From contig NZ_CP095398.1 of assembly GCF_023008545.1 (NCBI RefSeq), forward strand, positions 310,001-374,000: a stretch of DNA of 64,000 bases, given 5' to 3'. Positions 36,679 to 45,302 of the stretch are shown piece after piece (within the stretch, counting starts at the first letter, position 1; each line of letters starts with the position of its first letter). The notes beneath the pieces were generated by a model that saw only the letters and a program-made list of their open reading frames with translations, ran no database searches and was not told where the DNA came from. Source of the stretch: Natribaculum luteum (lineage in GTDB: Archaea > Halobacteriota > Halobacteria > Halobacteriales > Natrialbaceae). Made by a program: the position numbers and the translations under genes.

Positions 36679-38255
36679 GTAGTTGGATAGCGATTTGCCG
36701 TCAGACCGATTTCGTAGCAGTCTCATGAATGGTCTCTCAATGGTGAATCAAGTGTGTCGCTGGGGGTTAGCGGATCGCTGGAATCGATAGATTCCACGAT
36801 CCGCACCGAGAACAGTACGCATCTCCGCCAGCAACTCGTCGTCAAAGAGCTTGAGAACCGACTTCTTCGTCGTCAGATCACTGCAAAACAACAGCAGATC
36901 GAACAACTTGAGGCTCGCCTCAAGCGGTACGAAAACCCAAACACACCTCCCAGTAAGCAGGGTGGCGTGGCTGGATCACCTGGCAACGATGACAGCGACG
37001 AGGAAGAGAACGAAGACCAAGGGGACGACGCTGGCGGCGACGCTGACGCCGCCAGCGGCTCCTCTCCAGGACGTGACGAAGGTCACGAAGGAACAACTCG
37101 ACCGCCTCCGGAACCAGAGGAGACTATTCGAGTCGATCAGGGATATTGCCCAGACTGTGAGCAAATCCTCTCTAACCCGGACAGCTACATCTCACGGACG
37201 ATTATCGACATACCTCTCCCTATTCCAACCACTGTCGTCGAGTACGAACTCGGCAAACACCGCTGTTCCTGTGGAAACGAAGTCGTTGCTGAACATCCAG
37301 ACTGCCCGGAAACCGGGCGGTTTGGGCCAAATATCATGGCCCAAACCGCCCTCGGTAGGTTCCATCAGCGACTTCCAAACCGTAAACAGGCGGAGCTGTT
37401 TGACTGGGAACTCGATACACCCATCTCTCATCGGACGATCTACAACCTGACCAAGCGGGTCGCAGACCGGCTGCGACCCGCGTATGACGATGTCAAAGCC
37501 CGTATTCAGGAAAGTGACGTCGTCTACTGCGATGAAACGGGATTTCCTGTTGACGGAGAGCAACACTGGGCGTGGACGTTCGTTACTGACGAAGAAGTGC
37601 TGTTCTGGGTTGATGAGAGTCGTGGAAGTCAGGTGTTAGAGGACGTCCTCGGCGAGGACTTCGCCGAGGACTCAACGCTCAGCTGTGACGGTTGGTCAGC
37701 GTATCCGAGCTATCACACGAAGCTCCAGCGGTGCTGGGCACATCTGTTGCGGGAGGCGGAGTACGTTGCTGAACGGTACGAGGAAGCAGAGAGGTTGTCT
37801 GAGGAGTTACACGCTCTCCATGACGATTTAACGGCGTTCGACGAGGAGGATCCGTCCGCCTCCGCCCGCGAGCAAAAGCGGGCGGAGGCGTCGTTACATC
37901 TGGAAGGCCTGATCAGGGAAGACTACGAGGCACAGGAGGTCAAGAAGCTGATCGAGAAGATCAGGAACGGGTTAGGGCACTGGCTGACGTTCGTTACAGA
38001 GCCAGACGTCGATTCGACGAATAATCGCGCAGAGCGCGCTCTGCGCGAGCAAGTTGTGCTGCGGAAGATGTTCCGGACCCTCCGCTCAGCCGAAGGGGTC
38101 CAGATTCACGAGACGATTACGACCATGTTAGCCACGTGGAAACGACGAGGACTTGATCCGCCTGAACAGCTCCAGTCCATCCTCGGTGGGCAAGAACTCA
38201 GATTAGGATGAGAGGCATCACTGGCCGGTGAATCCTGGTCACGCTATCCAACTAC
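36679..38255 (+). mobile_element. IS66-family insertion sequence, copy A (1577 bp)
   Basis: Ends carry the inverted repeat GTAGTTGGATAGCG (36679-36692 and, reversed, 38242-38255). It is flanked by the 8-bp direct repeat CCCCGAAA (36671-36678 and 38256-38263); 8 bp is the usual IS66 target duplication. It holds a single transposase gene, as in the ISBst12-like group that lacks the tnpA and tnpB helper genes. An identical-length copy in the opposite orientation is at 59397-60973. Confidence 0.95.
36754..38211 (+). CDS. tnpC: IS66-family transposase (TnpC), copy A
   Basis: A 485-aa IS66 transposase: an N-terminal leucine-rich coiled coil (about 20-65), an acidic linker, a zinc-binding region (CPDCEQIL and HRCSCGNEVVAEHPDCPE), then a DDE-type catalytic core with VVYCDETGFPVDGEQHWAW, a middle CDGWSAYPSYHTKLQRCWAHLLREAE segment (shown here in two parts: CDGWSAYPSY and QRCWAHLLREAE) and the final TNNRAERALREQV with the catalytic Glu. 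The start is GTG 36754. Translation is identical to copy B, so both are probably active or recently so. Confidence 0.95.
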   Translation: MSLGVSGSLESIDSTIRTENSTHLRQQLVVKELENRLLRRQITAKQQQIEQLEARLKRYENPNTPPSKQGGVAGSPGNDDSDEEENEDQGDDAGGDADAASGSSPGRDEGHEGTTRPPPEPEETIRVDQGYCPDCEQILSNPDSYISRTIIDIPLPIPTTVVEYELGKHRCSCGNEVVAEHPDCPETGRFGPNIMAQTALGRFHQRLPNRKQAELFDWELDTPISHRTIYNLTKRVADRLRPAYDDVKARIQESDVVYCDETGFPVDGEQHWAWTFVTDEEVLFWVDESRGSQVLEDVLGEDFAEDSTLSCDGWSAYPSYHTKLQRCWAHLLREAEYVAERYEEAERLSEELHALHDDLTAFDEEDPSASAREQKRAEASLHLEGLIREDYEAQEVKKLIEKIRNGLGHWLTFVTEPDVDSTNNRAERALREQVVLRKMFRTLRSAEGVQIHETITTMLATWKRRGLDPPEQLQSILGGQELRLG

Positions 38256-38415
38256 CCCCGAAAGACCCGGAAGAGACGAAAGAGAAGGGGATACACTCGA
38301 GAAAAAATAGGATCCGCATGAGAATAAACTGATAACCGATACTACTACTGGTAGTGATGGGAGGACGACCAGATCAATGGCCCAGTCGGTCTGAGCGGCT
38401 GAGTCGTCGCATCCA

Positions 38416-40056
38416 CTACGCAGCTCGATCGTCGCCCATGCGGAGTGCCCGGAGCCGCTCCCGGATCGAAGGATGTGCGTCGGTCAACGCGTAGCCGCCG
38501 TGGAATAGCCGGAGTTTGCCGGTGAGCACCGCCTCTGCGGAAGAGAGCCGGTCGGTCGAGGCGAAGTTAGTCACTGTCGAGGAGACGACGACGCGGTCGC
38601 TTCGATCCGTGACGTCTCCTTCGAGGTCGCGCATTCGGCAGAGTGCACTCGCGATCTGTTCGCCACCGACCCGCTCCGCGGCGTAGGCGTCGGCGTCGAA
38701 CTCGCGCTGGTGGAAGTCGACCAGTTCGAAGAGGACGTTCTGTCCGACCAGCAGCACCGACCCGACGATCCGGAGCCAGTACGACGTCATCGCGTCGCCA
38801 CGTTCGAGGTGGGCCTGTTCGTGGGCGACGATCGCGACCTGTTGCTCGGGCGAGGTCTCCGCCACCAGTCGCTCCGTGAGGACGATTGCCTCCGTGGACC
38901 GAGTGTAGAGTGCAAACGAGCCGATGCGGTCCGTGTCGTCGTACACCCAAACCGGATATTCGGGGTCGAAAGAAGATGCCGGCAGGCAATAGGGCTCGTG
39001 CGACGCGACCACGTCGGAGACGAACCGATCAAAGAGGTACAACTGGTGGACGCTACCGACGAGAAGGTACAGCGACAGTGCTGTCGCGACGATCGAAGTG
39101 TACGTGAGTCCAGCGTTGGTTCCACCGCCGATCGGCGTCCAGACGACGAGCAGGGCCGCTACCATGAGGAAACTCAAGAGAACGTTCCCCGCGACAGCGA
39201 GGTACGTACCGACGTGACTGTGGTCTCGTTCCGGGTTCCGAACGAAGTCGTAGTACCCGAGATCGAGCCACTCCGAGTCGAGAGACCGGTAAATCGCCAG
39301 TCCGTACGTTCCGAGAAGACCTGCCAACAGGAGATCGACGGCCCACACGAGCGGGATCGGATCGGGGACGAAGAGTACGGCGGCGGCAATACTCACGATT
39401 GGGGCGACGAGGAGGGAAGTGACGATCATCGCGCGTCGACCGAGGGATGGAAGCTGCACCCCGACCGAGAGCCGACGTCTGGCGACGACGGGGAGGTCGA
39501 CGAAGTCCGTGATCGACCACAGCGCGATCAGACAGAGGACGACGGTCCAGCCCGCAATTAGCCGGATCGTCGTCGAGAGGTCGAGGACGACGGCTGCGGC
39601 CGCGGAGGCGACGACGAGACCGAGCACGAGCGCCTGACACCAACTCGCCGTGTACCGGACGTAGTGGGTGGCCCGGTCGCGATCGGACACGAGCGGATCC
39701 GGTGCGCGGTCGATCGCCGTCCCCAACTGATAGAGGGTCGTCCCCATCGAGACGGCTATCGACCCCATTGCAAGCAGAACGAACGGTGTACCGAACACCA
39801 CGAGCGCTCGCCAACTCGTCGAGTTAGCGAGAACGGTGCGCAGCTCGATCGTCGAGACGTACCGACCGTACGCCAGCAGAGCCAACAGCCCCACCAGGAC
39901 GAACGGTGGAAAGAGGTAGGTGAGAGCGTGCGACCCTCGTGGAGCAGCGAGGGACTGGCGAATACGGAATCCGCCGCGCTCCGGTGCGGGTTCCATCGTC
40001 CACCGGTACCGCAACCAGAAGTCTCCAGACGTCCAGTAGGCGGTATCATCGTCCAC
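38416..40056 (-). CDS. M48-family membrane metalloprotease (C-terminal half of a split fusion)
   Basis: A 546-aa polytopic membrane protein with several hydrophobic segments and an M48 (HtpX/Ste24-like) zinc-protease domain: VAHEQAHLERGD with HEQAH at 412-416 and the third-ligand segment EFDADAYAAE. It probably cleaves membrane proteins, with the active site on the cytoplasmic side. The start GTG 40056 lies inside a 53-bp tandem repeat. Its first residues (DTAYWTSGDFWLRYRWTM) repeat the end of the reading frame of the upstream ORF. Removing one repeat joins the two into a single frame, so this was the C-terminal part of a larger protein. It may still be translated from the new GTG. Confidence 0.8.
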   Translation of the reverse strand: MDDDTAYWTSGDFWLRYRWTMEPAPERGGFRIRQSLAAPRGSHALTYLFPPFVLVGLLALLAYGRYVSTIELRTVLANSTSWRALVVFGTPFVLLAMGSIAVSMGTTLYQLGTAIDRAPDPLVSDRDRATHYVRYTASWCQALVLGLVVASAAAAVVLDLSTTIRLIAGWTVVLCLIALWSITDFVDLPVVARRRLSVGVQLPSLGRRAMIVTSLLVAPIVSIAAAVLFVPDPIPLVWAVDLLLAGLLGTYGLAIYRSLDSEWLDLGYYDFVRNPERDHSHVGTYLAVAGNVLLSFLMVAALLVVWTPIGGGTNAGLTYTSIVATALSLYLLVGSVHQLYLFDRFVSDVVASHEPYCLPASSFDPEYPVWVYDDTDRIGSFALYTRSTEAIVLTERLVAETSPEQQVAIVAHEQAHLERGDAMTSYWLRIVGSVLLVGQNVLFELVDFHQREFDADAYAAERVGGEQIASALCRMRDLEGDVTDRSDRVVVSSTVTNFASTDRLSSAEAVLTGKLRLFHGGYALTDAHPSIRERLRALRMGDDRAA

Positions 40057-42089
40057 CGGTACCGCAACCAGAAGTCTCCAGACGTCCAGTAGGCGGTATT
40101 ATCCTCCCGCGTGAGATCGAACCCGTCATCAATTCCAGCCAGTCTGGAGGCTGCTGCACGGGGTACGAGTTCGTATATAGACGTACTCTCTTCGACGATC
40201 GCAGCCGGGCCCCGACGTGGTCCGTGATCCGATGTCCGAGTCGGTGCCGTGGTGTCACTGTCCGGAGTCTCCTGGAGTCGATCGAGTCGGTCCGATATCG
40301 ACAGGCGTGTGACCTCGAGGACGTCCGTTCCGGTGATCCCGACGAGGACGCTGCGGACGGCAGTACGAAACCCCGTGACCGGCCGTCGCAACCAATCGAC
40401 GATTCCCCGCGGTTGATCAGTGCCAGTTCGCACAGTCGGGACCACACCCAGTGGCATCGCGGACAGCCGTTGCAGGGATACATATCCGGTCGATTCGGCG
40501 TGGCCCTGGAGCTCGTCGAGCGCCCCTGCAAGGCTGTCGGTCGTCGTTCCGGAGTCGACGGCGTACCGATCGGCCCGGGCGTCGAGTCGGCTCTGTCCAG
40601 CGATCGAGAGAAACGCCGTCTTCCCGCCGAAGGGCAGCCCTATGGCGTGGGCCGCCACCGACAGTCCGAGACGACGCTCCCGCAGGCGGTAGGCAGCGTG
40701 TGCAACGGCGGCCTGGAGTTCGGCGGTAGCGAGCCGATCGTGAGCCGCTGTCGTCACGACGACTGCGCGCCGATGCCACAGCAGCGGCGCCACCGCTCGG
40801 ACGCACGGAGCAGAATCGTCGACGACCAGCACCGGGAGGTCGACATCGACGTCGTGCTCGCCGTCGATCCGTGTTCCGCGGAACAGCAGCCATCGAGCCG
40901 CGATGCCGTCGATCGCAGCCGTCACCACCGTCACAGTACAGCCCAGAAAGAGGGGCAACAGTCCGACCGCGAAGAACGCCGCGAGCAGCCCCCGCCCCAG
41001 ACCGGGAAGCCAGGCGTCAACGACGGCACCGAGCGCCCGCACTCCCGCAACAGCCGACATTTCGGCGCCAAACAGCTCCGGCACGATCCACCCGATCGTG
41101 TCCACGACCGGGTCGGGCAATCGATGCGCGGCTCCGAGCGTGGCCACTGCGAGCGCCGCCACGACGCCACCCAGTCCAATCAGTACGGGGCCCGAGACAG
41201 CGAACATCCCGAGGACGACTGTCCGGATCCACGTGCTAGAAATTCGACCGCCCCGGGCGTCCACCAACCGGTCGAGACGTTTCCGAAGCCCGTTGAGCAG
41301 GGAGAAGTGACCAGCTACGAGACCGAGCGTCGCAATCCCGAGCAACGCCGTCACCAGGAGTGCGATCGCCGAATCGAGTCCAGCCACGTCACCACTGATC
41401 TCGAATGTGGTACTGTCGGGGTGGAAATTGACGGCCTCGAGGCTGTAGAGCAGTTCGGCACTGGCGCCGAGCAGTGCGTATACGAGAATCACGACCCACA
41501 GCGTCGTCGCGATCCAGACAGACAACTCCAGCCAGTAGAGTGCCACGAGCGCGCTCTCACCGACGGAGGTGTCGGGTACGGCGTCACGCAACAGCAGTTC
41601 TACAGCGATGCACGAACCGAACAGTGCTAGACCGAGTCCGAACAACGGTTCGCTGAGCGGGAGAAGGGCTGCAAAGCTCCGGAGCGCAGTGGCAGCGGTT
41701 ACGGCCGCGATCATGCCCGTGACCGGGCGGAGCCGAACGATCTCCGTCTTTCGAGCACCAGAAATCGGATCACGGATCGTCGGGCCGATCAACGCCGCGA
41801 GGAGGAACAACGAGTACAGCCAGATTTGCCCGCCGAAAAGGACCGAGATCGGAATCGAGAGTGCGAGCAGTGCCACGGGAACCCACATCCAGTCGGGGAC
41901 TGACCGAACGACAGTTACCCGTTGATCGGTCGCATTCGTCTCCGATTCGACGGAGATCCGTTCGGTGTAAAAGCCCAGAATCCGGCTCCGTATCCACTCG
42001 TCACCGGATCGTTCTCCTGCTGCGTCGAGCGCCGACCGGAGCGATTCGCTGTCGCCGTTGCATACCCAGACCCGCTCGATCGTGTCCAT
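39756..42089 (-). pseudogene. N-terminal half of split M48 fusion, with a degenerate M48-like domain
   Basis: From ATG 42089 the frame runs through an N-terminal region also seen in the other M48 proteins here, many transmembrane segments, and an M48-like domain in which the zinc motif is replaced by VAHAAYRLRER (no HEXXH). After the TREDNTAYWTSGDF segment it enters the second copy of a 53-bp direct repeat out of frame and ends in about 95 non-native residues (Arg/Ser-rich). With one repeat deleted, the open frame from 42089 to 38416 is 1206 residues without a stop. It is therefore a frameshifted fusion of an inactive and an active M48 unit; ATG 42161 is an alternative start. Confidence 0.7.
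39995..40100. repeat. 53-bp tandem direct repeat (two copies)
   Basis: ATCGTCCACCGGTACCGCAA... begins at 39995 and again at 40048 and is identical apart from about one base near the end. A 53-bp unit is not a multiple of three, so it shifts the frame of the M48 fusion gene it lies in. Confidence 0.95.
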
Positions 42090-42340
42090 CTGAGAGGCAA
42101 CCTCCCGCCCCGAGTTCCTCCAGAATCTTTGAAACGGGACGATACGGATGTCTGCACCCATCCCCGCTCAGAACAAAAACGTTGAGGTTCCGGATCCCTC
42201 CACGGAGACGGATACTGATCCCGGAACTAGCCGGAATCAAGAACTAAGATCCTGTTGCCGGAATCGTTACTGGTGCCGGAGAGAAGGGACATGCAATTCG
42301 TCAATTCACTGCCGATGAACAGTACACTGGAGGGATAATC

Positions 42341-44080
42341 GTGGGCGTCGAACTCTTCCGTGCGACGTACGACTGTGACGCGCCGCCGCGGGTCGTCGAG
42401 TCGAAACTCGTGCGACGAGGTGGGTTCGAGCCAATCGAACGAGACGGCACCAGACACTGGATCGTCGACCACGAGTGGGGCCTCTATCGGAATCGAGCGT
42501 CGTACGATCCCAGAGCCGGCGAGATTACGATCACCCGGACCGTCCATATCGGGCTCCGTCTGACCCTGATTGCACTGATCGGTCTCCTGGTCGCTGGAAT
42601 CGCTCTCGACCGGCGGCTCGTCGTGAACGGAACTTTCATACTGGCCGCGATCCTGACGCTGGTCCTGCACGACGACTCGGTTCCGCCGACACTAGAGCCC
42701 GCAACGCTTCGGTCGTACCGGCTCGCGCCCGATTACTTCGCCAGCTTCGGCACCGTGATCGCAGCGGCGATTGCATCGCCGGATGTCGGAAGGGGATTCA
42801 CTGCTGGCCTGTGTCTCGTCATCGGAGGACTTCTCGCGTTCCACTACGCACAGGGAGCGACGTTCCCGCTCTCTCGCCCGGTCGATCCGGCTGACACGCC
42901 CACGCAACTCCAGATCGCACTCCTGGGTTTCGCACTCCCGATCGTCGTCGTGCTGTTGCTCGCAGTCTTCGCTGCTACCTGGGCTGCGTTGCCTGGCATC
43001 GTCGCGCTTCCCGTTTCGATTGTGTTCTGTGGGCTCGGGACCGTGTACTTCGGGACTGCGTGTGCGTTTCAGGTTTCCCGACTAGAGCGAAGTCCGTTCC
43101 CTGAGTTTCCGACGAACGCGATCAGGGTCGCCCTCGTGCTGGCGTATCTAGGGCTGAACCTGGTGCTCGTCCGGGTGCTGCTCTGGGGCGGCAATCTCGT
43201 GGGGATTGCACTTGCGGACGTCGTCTTCGTTCGCCGATATGCACCTGGCGGCGCATCGCTCGAGCTCGTCGGGATCATTCGAGAACAGGTCGGGGTTTCG
43301 GTCGGGATCGCCGGAACAGTCATCGATCCTGCCACCGCGGCTGTCGTTGGTCTTCCGTTCTTGCCGGTGTTCGTCGTCTTCGGATGCTGGTGTGTCTTTT
43401 TGCTCGTCCGTCTCCGGACCGGGATTCGACTGACGATTGCGAGTGAAGCTATCGACTGGACCGCTCCAGACGGCGAGACGGTCCCCGTTCGAGTCATCGA
43501 CGACGAACGACCCCACGCGAGCGTTCACGGTCGGTTGTTCGGGATGCGCCCGCTGATCGTCGTCTCCTCAGCGGTGATGAAGCTGAACGAATCCGAACGC
43601 GACGCCGTGCTCTCGCACGAACTCTATCACGTCCGCAACCACGACCCCGTCGTGAACGCCGTCGCTACCCTCACGTCGCTGTTCCTGTTCGGCGGGCGGA
43701 ACGCCTTCCTCGTCTTCTACGACTATCCACGGATCGAACGTGAGGCCGATCGCTTCGCGGCGGACGTGACGAGCGTCCAGGACGTCTCCGACGCGCTCGA
43801 GCGATTCCGGCGGCAACGAGCGCGATCCAAAGTGGCCGGAAGTCGTCGATCGGGTGGCCTCGGGCCGTACCTGACGACGCCGGATACCGCTGCAGATCTC
43901 GTCCCGAACCAGTGGATCGAGCGGCTGACGGTTGGAACGCGACTGCGGACCTGGCTCGACGACACAGCGCACGATCTCGGTGCGATCTACCGACTGTTCT
44001 ACGGAGACGTCCTTCTCTCCAACGCGCACGGATCGGTCGAAGAGCGGATCGCTCGCCTCGAAAACGGCGACGGTACGTAG
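42341..44080 (+). CDS. M48-family membrane metalloprotease (579 aa)
   Basis: A 579-aa integral membrane protein with about eight or nine hydrophobic segments between residues 65 and 370. A C-terminal M48 protease domain follows, with VLSHELYHVRNHD (HELYH, 426-430) and YPRIEREADRFAADV as the third zinc ligand segment. The N-terminal 65 residues (MGVELFRATYDC...) form a soluble region, related in layout to that of the other M48 loci here. GTG 42341 is chosen because GGAGGG lies about nine bases upstream. It is divergent from the split M48 gene. M48 membrane proteases usually act in quality control of membrane proteins. Confidence 0.88.
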   Translation: MGVELFRATYDCDAPPRVVESKLVRRGGFEPIERDGTRHWIVDHEWGLYRNRASYDPRAGEITITRTVHIGLRLTLIALIGLLVAGIALDRRLVVNGTFILAAILTLVLHDDSVPPTLEPATLRSYRLAPDYFASFGTVIAAAIASPDVGRGFTAGLCLVIGGLLAFHYAQGATFPLSRPVDPADTPTQLQIALLGFALPIVVVLLLAVFAATWAALPGIVALPVSIVFCGLGTVYFGTACAFQVSRLERSPFPEFPTNAIRVALVLAYLGLNLVLVRVLLWGGNLVGIALADVVFVRRYAPGGASLELVGIIREQVGVSVGIAGTVIDPATAAVVGLPFLPVFVVFGCWCVFLLVRLRTGIRLTIASEAIDWTAPDGETVPVRVIDDERPHASVHGRLFGMRPLIVVSSAVMKLNESERDAVLSHELYHVRNHDPVVNAVATLTSLFLFGGRNAFLVFYDYPRIEREADRFAADVTSVQDVSDALERFRRQRARSKVAGSRRSGGLGPYLTTPDTAADLVPNQWIERLTVGTRLRTWLDDTAHDLGAIYRLFYGDVLLSNAHGSVEERIARLENGDGT

Positions 44081-44162
44081 CTGCCGTGAAGTGTCGTGGC
44101 CTCCGTAGACAATACGACCCGCGGTGCGTCTCGAGACGAAAAACGCTGGACTACGCGTGTTG

Positions 44163-45302
44163 TCAGTTCACCAGGTGGAATAACCCCTCGTCGGTCGGGA
44201 CGAGTAGACTTTCTGGGAGGGCCGTGAGTGCGACACCCGATGCACCGAGGGACCGCTCCCAGGAAACGTCGCCCGATCGGGCATCGACCGCATAAACCGT
44301 GTCGTCCTCGGCTGAAACGTACACCGTATTTCCGGTGACGATTGGCGAACACTCGACGCGCTCGCCCGGATCGAAGCGCCAGCGTTCCTCACCGGTCGCG
44401 GCGTCCAGCGCGACGAGGTCCTGCGTCCCGATGAAGATCGTCTCTGCCGTGACCGCTGGCGACGATCCGTACCCTGCGTCGTCGACGGCAGTCCACCGTC
44501 GTTCTCCTGTCGAGGCGTCGATCGCGTAGATCTTCCCGCGACCGAGATAGACCGTGCCGTCGACGATCGCTGGGGCAGTGTAGTGGAGGGTTCCGACGTC
44601 CGTCGTCCACCGGACGTCGCCCGTCACGACGTCCACGGCGTAGACGTGGCGATCGTAGCCGGCGACGTACACGGTACCGTCGTCGAAAGCTGGCGTACAG
44701 AAGACGGGGCGACCGACCTCGACGCGCCAGCGTTCCTCGGCGGTAGTCGTATCGAGCGCCCGAATCGTGCCGTCGAGAACTGGCAGGACGACGATGCCCT
44801 CCGCGATCAGCGGGGAAGCGTAGACTGGCCCCCCGAAGCTGACGCGCCAGCGGACGTCGCCAGAACCTGCGTCGATCGCGAGTGCGGTGCCGGCCATGCT
44901 AGCGGCGTAGACGACGCCGTCGCGGACTGCCGGCGACGAGACGACGTGTCGATCCGTCGAGACCGACCACACGACCTCGCCGGTGACGCCGTCGAGCGCA
45001 TAGATCGACCCGTCCCACGAACCGGCGTAGACAGTGCCGTCGACGACCGCTGGCATCGACTGAATCGTCTCTCCCGTTCGGAACCGCCACGCTCGTTCGG
45101 GCCGCTCGGTGAGACCCCGACCGCGGGTGCCCGCACCCGTTCGTCGGCGATCGCCCGCATACGTGCGGCTAGTGCCGTCTAGAGACGCGCTCAGTCCGTC
45201 GCTTCTGGTGGTCGTTGGTTCCTGCGGACCACCGCGGAGACAGCCAGCGATCCCGCCGATCACGCACGTCGTCAGCGCCGTCAGTGCGGTCCGTCGATTC
45301 AT
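44163..45302 (-). CDS. Tat-exported PQQ-like beta-propeller lipoprotein
   Basis: A 379-aa exported protein. The N-terminus MNRRTALTALTTCVIGGIAGC has a twin-arginine signal and a lipobox with C21. The body has at least seven PQQ/BamB-like repeats of about 40 residues, each ending D-x-x-T/S-G-E/D-x-x-W, as in DGVTGEVVWSV, DTTTAEERWRV and DARSGDVSWER. Such propellers are protein-binding scaffolds or PQQ-enzyme relatives. The catalytic residues of PQQ dehydrogenases are not evident, so a binding role is likely. Its start overlaps the M48 stop by ATGA (45299-45302), so the two are co-translated, suggesting that it is an external partner of that protease. Confidence 0.9.
   Translation of the reverse strand: MNRRTALTALTTCVIGGIAGCLRGGPQEPTTTRSDGLSASLDGTSRTYAGDRRRTGAGTRGRGLTERPERAWRFRTGETIQSMPAVVDGTVYAGSWDGSIYALDGVTGEVVWSVSTDRHVVSSPAVRDGVVYAASMAGTALAIDAGSGDVRWRVSFGGPVYASPLIAEGIVVLPVLDGTIRALDTTTAEERWRVEVGRPVFCTPAFDDGTVYVAGYDRHVYAVDVVTGDVRWTTDVGTLHYTAPAIVDGTVYLGRGKIYAIDASTGERRWTAVDDAGYGSSPAVTAETIFIGTQDLVALDAATGEERWRFDPGERVECSPIVTGNTVYVSAEDDTVYAVDARSGDVSWERSLGASGVALTALPESLLVPTDEGLFHLVN

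Larger units (their letters stand above)
36559..38332 (+). pseudogene. small gene (62 codons) interrupted by IS66
   Basis: An ATG at 36559 opens a frame of 40 charged residues (MSREQIDDNLKSMAKRRQKF... EETPSGTPK) that meets the IS66 insertion at the 8-bp target CCCCGAAA. Across the element it gains only Val-Val-Gly and a stop. With the IS and one target copy removed, the frame continues D-P-E-E-T-K-E-K-G... for 22 more residues to TGA at 38330-38332. A TATA-like CTGAATATGATG lies about 29 bases before the ATG. The restored 62-aa, Lys/Glu-rich product is not recognised, and it could be a chance frame. Confidence 0.4.

Noticed and set aside
39995-40100. 53-bp tandem repeat as a CRISPR array
   Set aside because: There are just two adjoining copies, without spacers, lying in a coding region.
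39939-41630. Long plus-strand open frame opposite the M48 fusion
   Set aside because: An Arg/Ser/His-rich translation without motifs, mirrored by a membrane-protein frame on the minus strand; a shadow.
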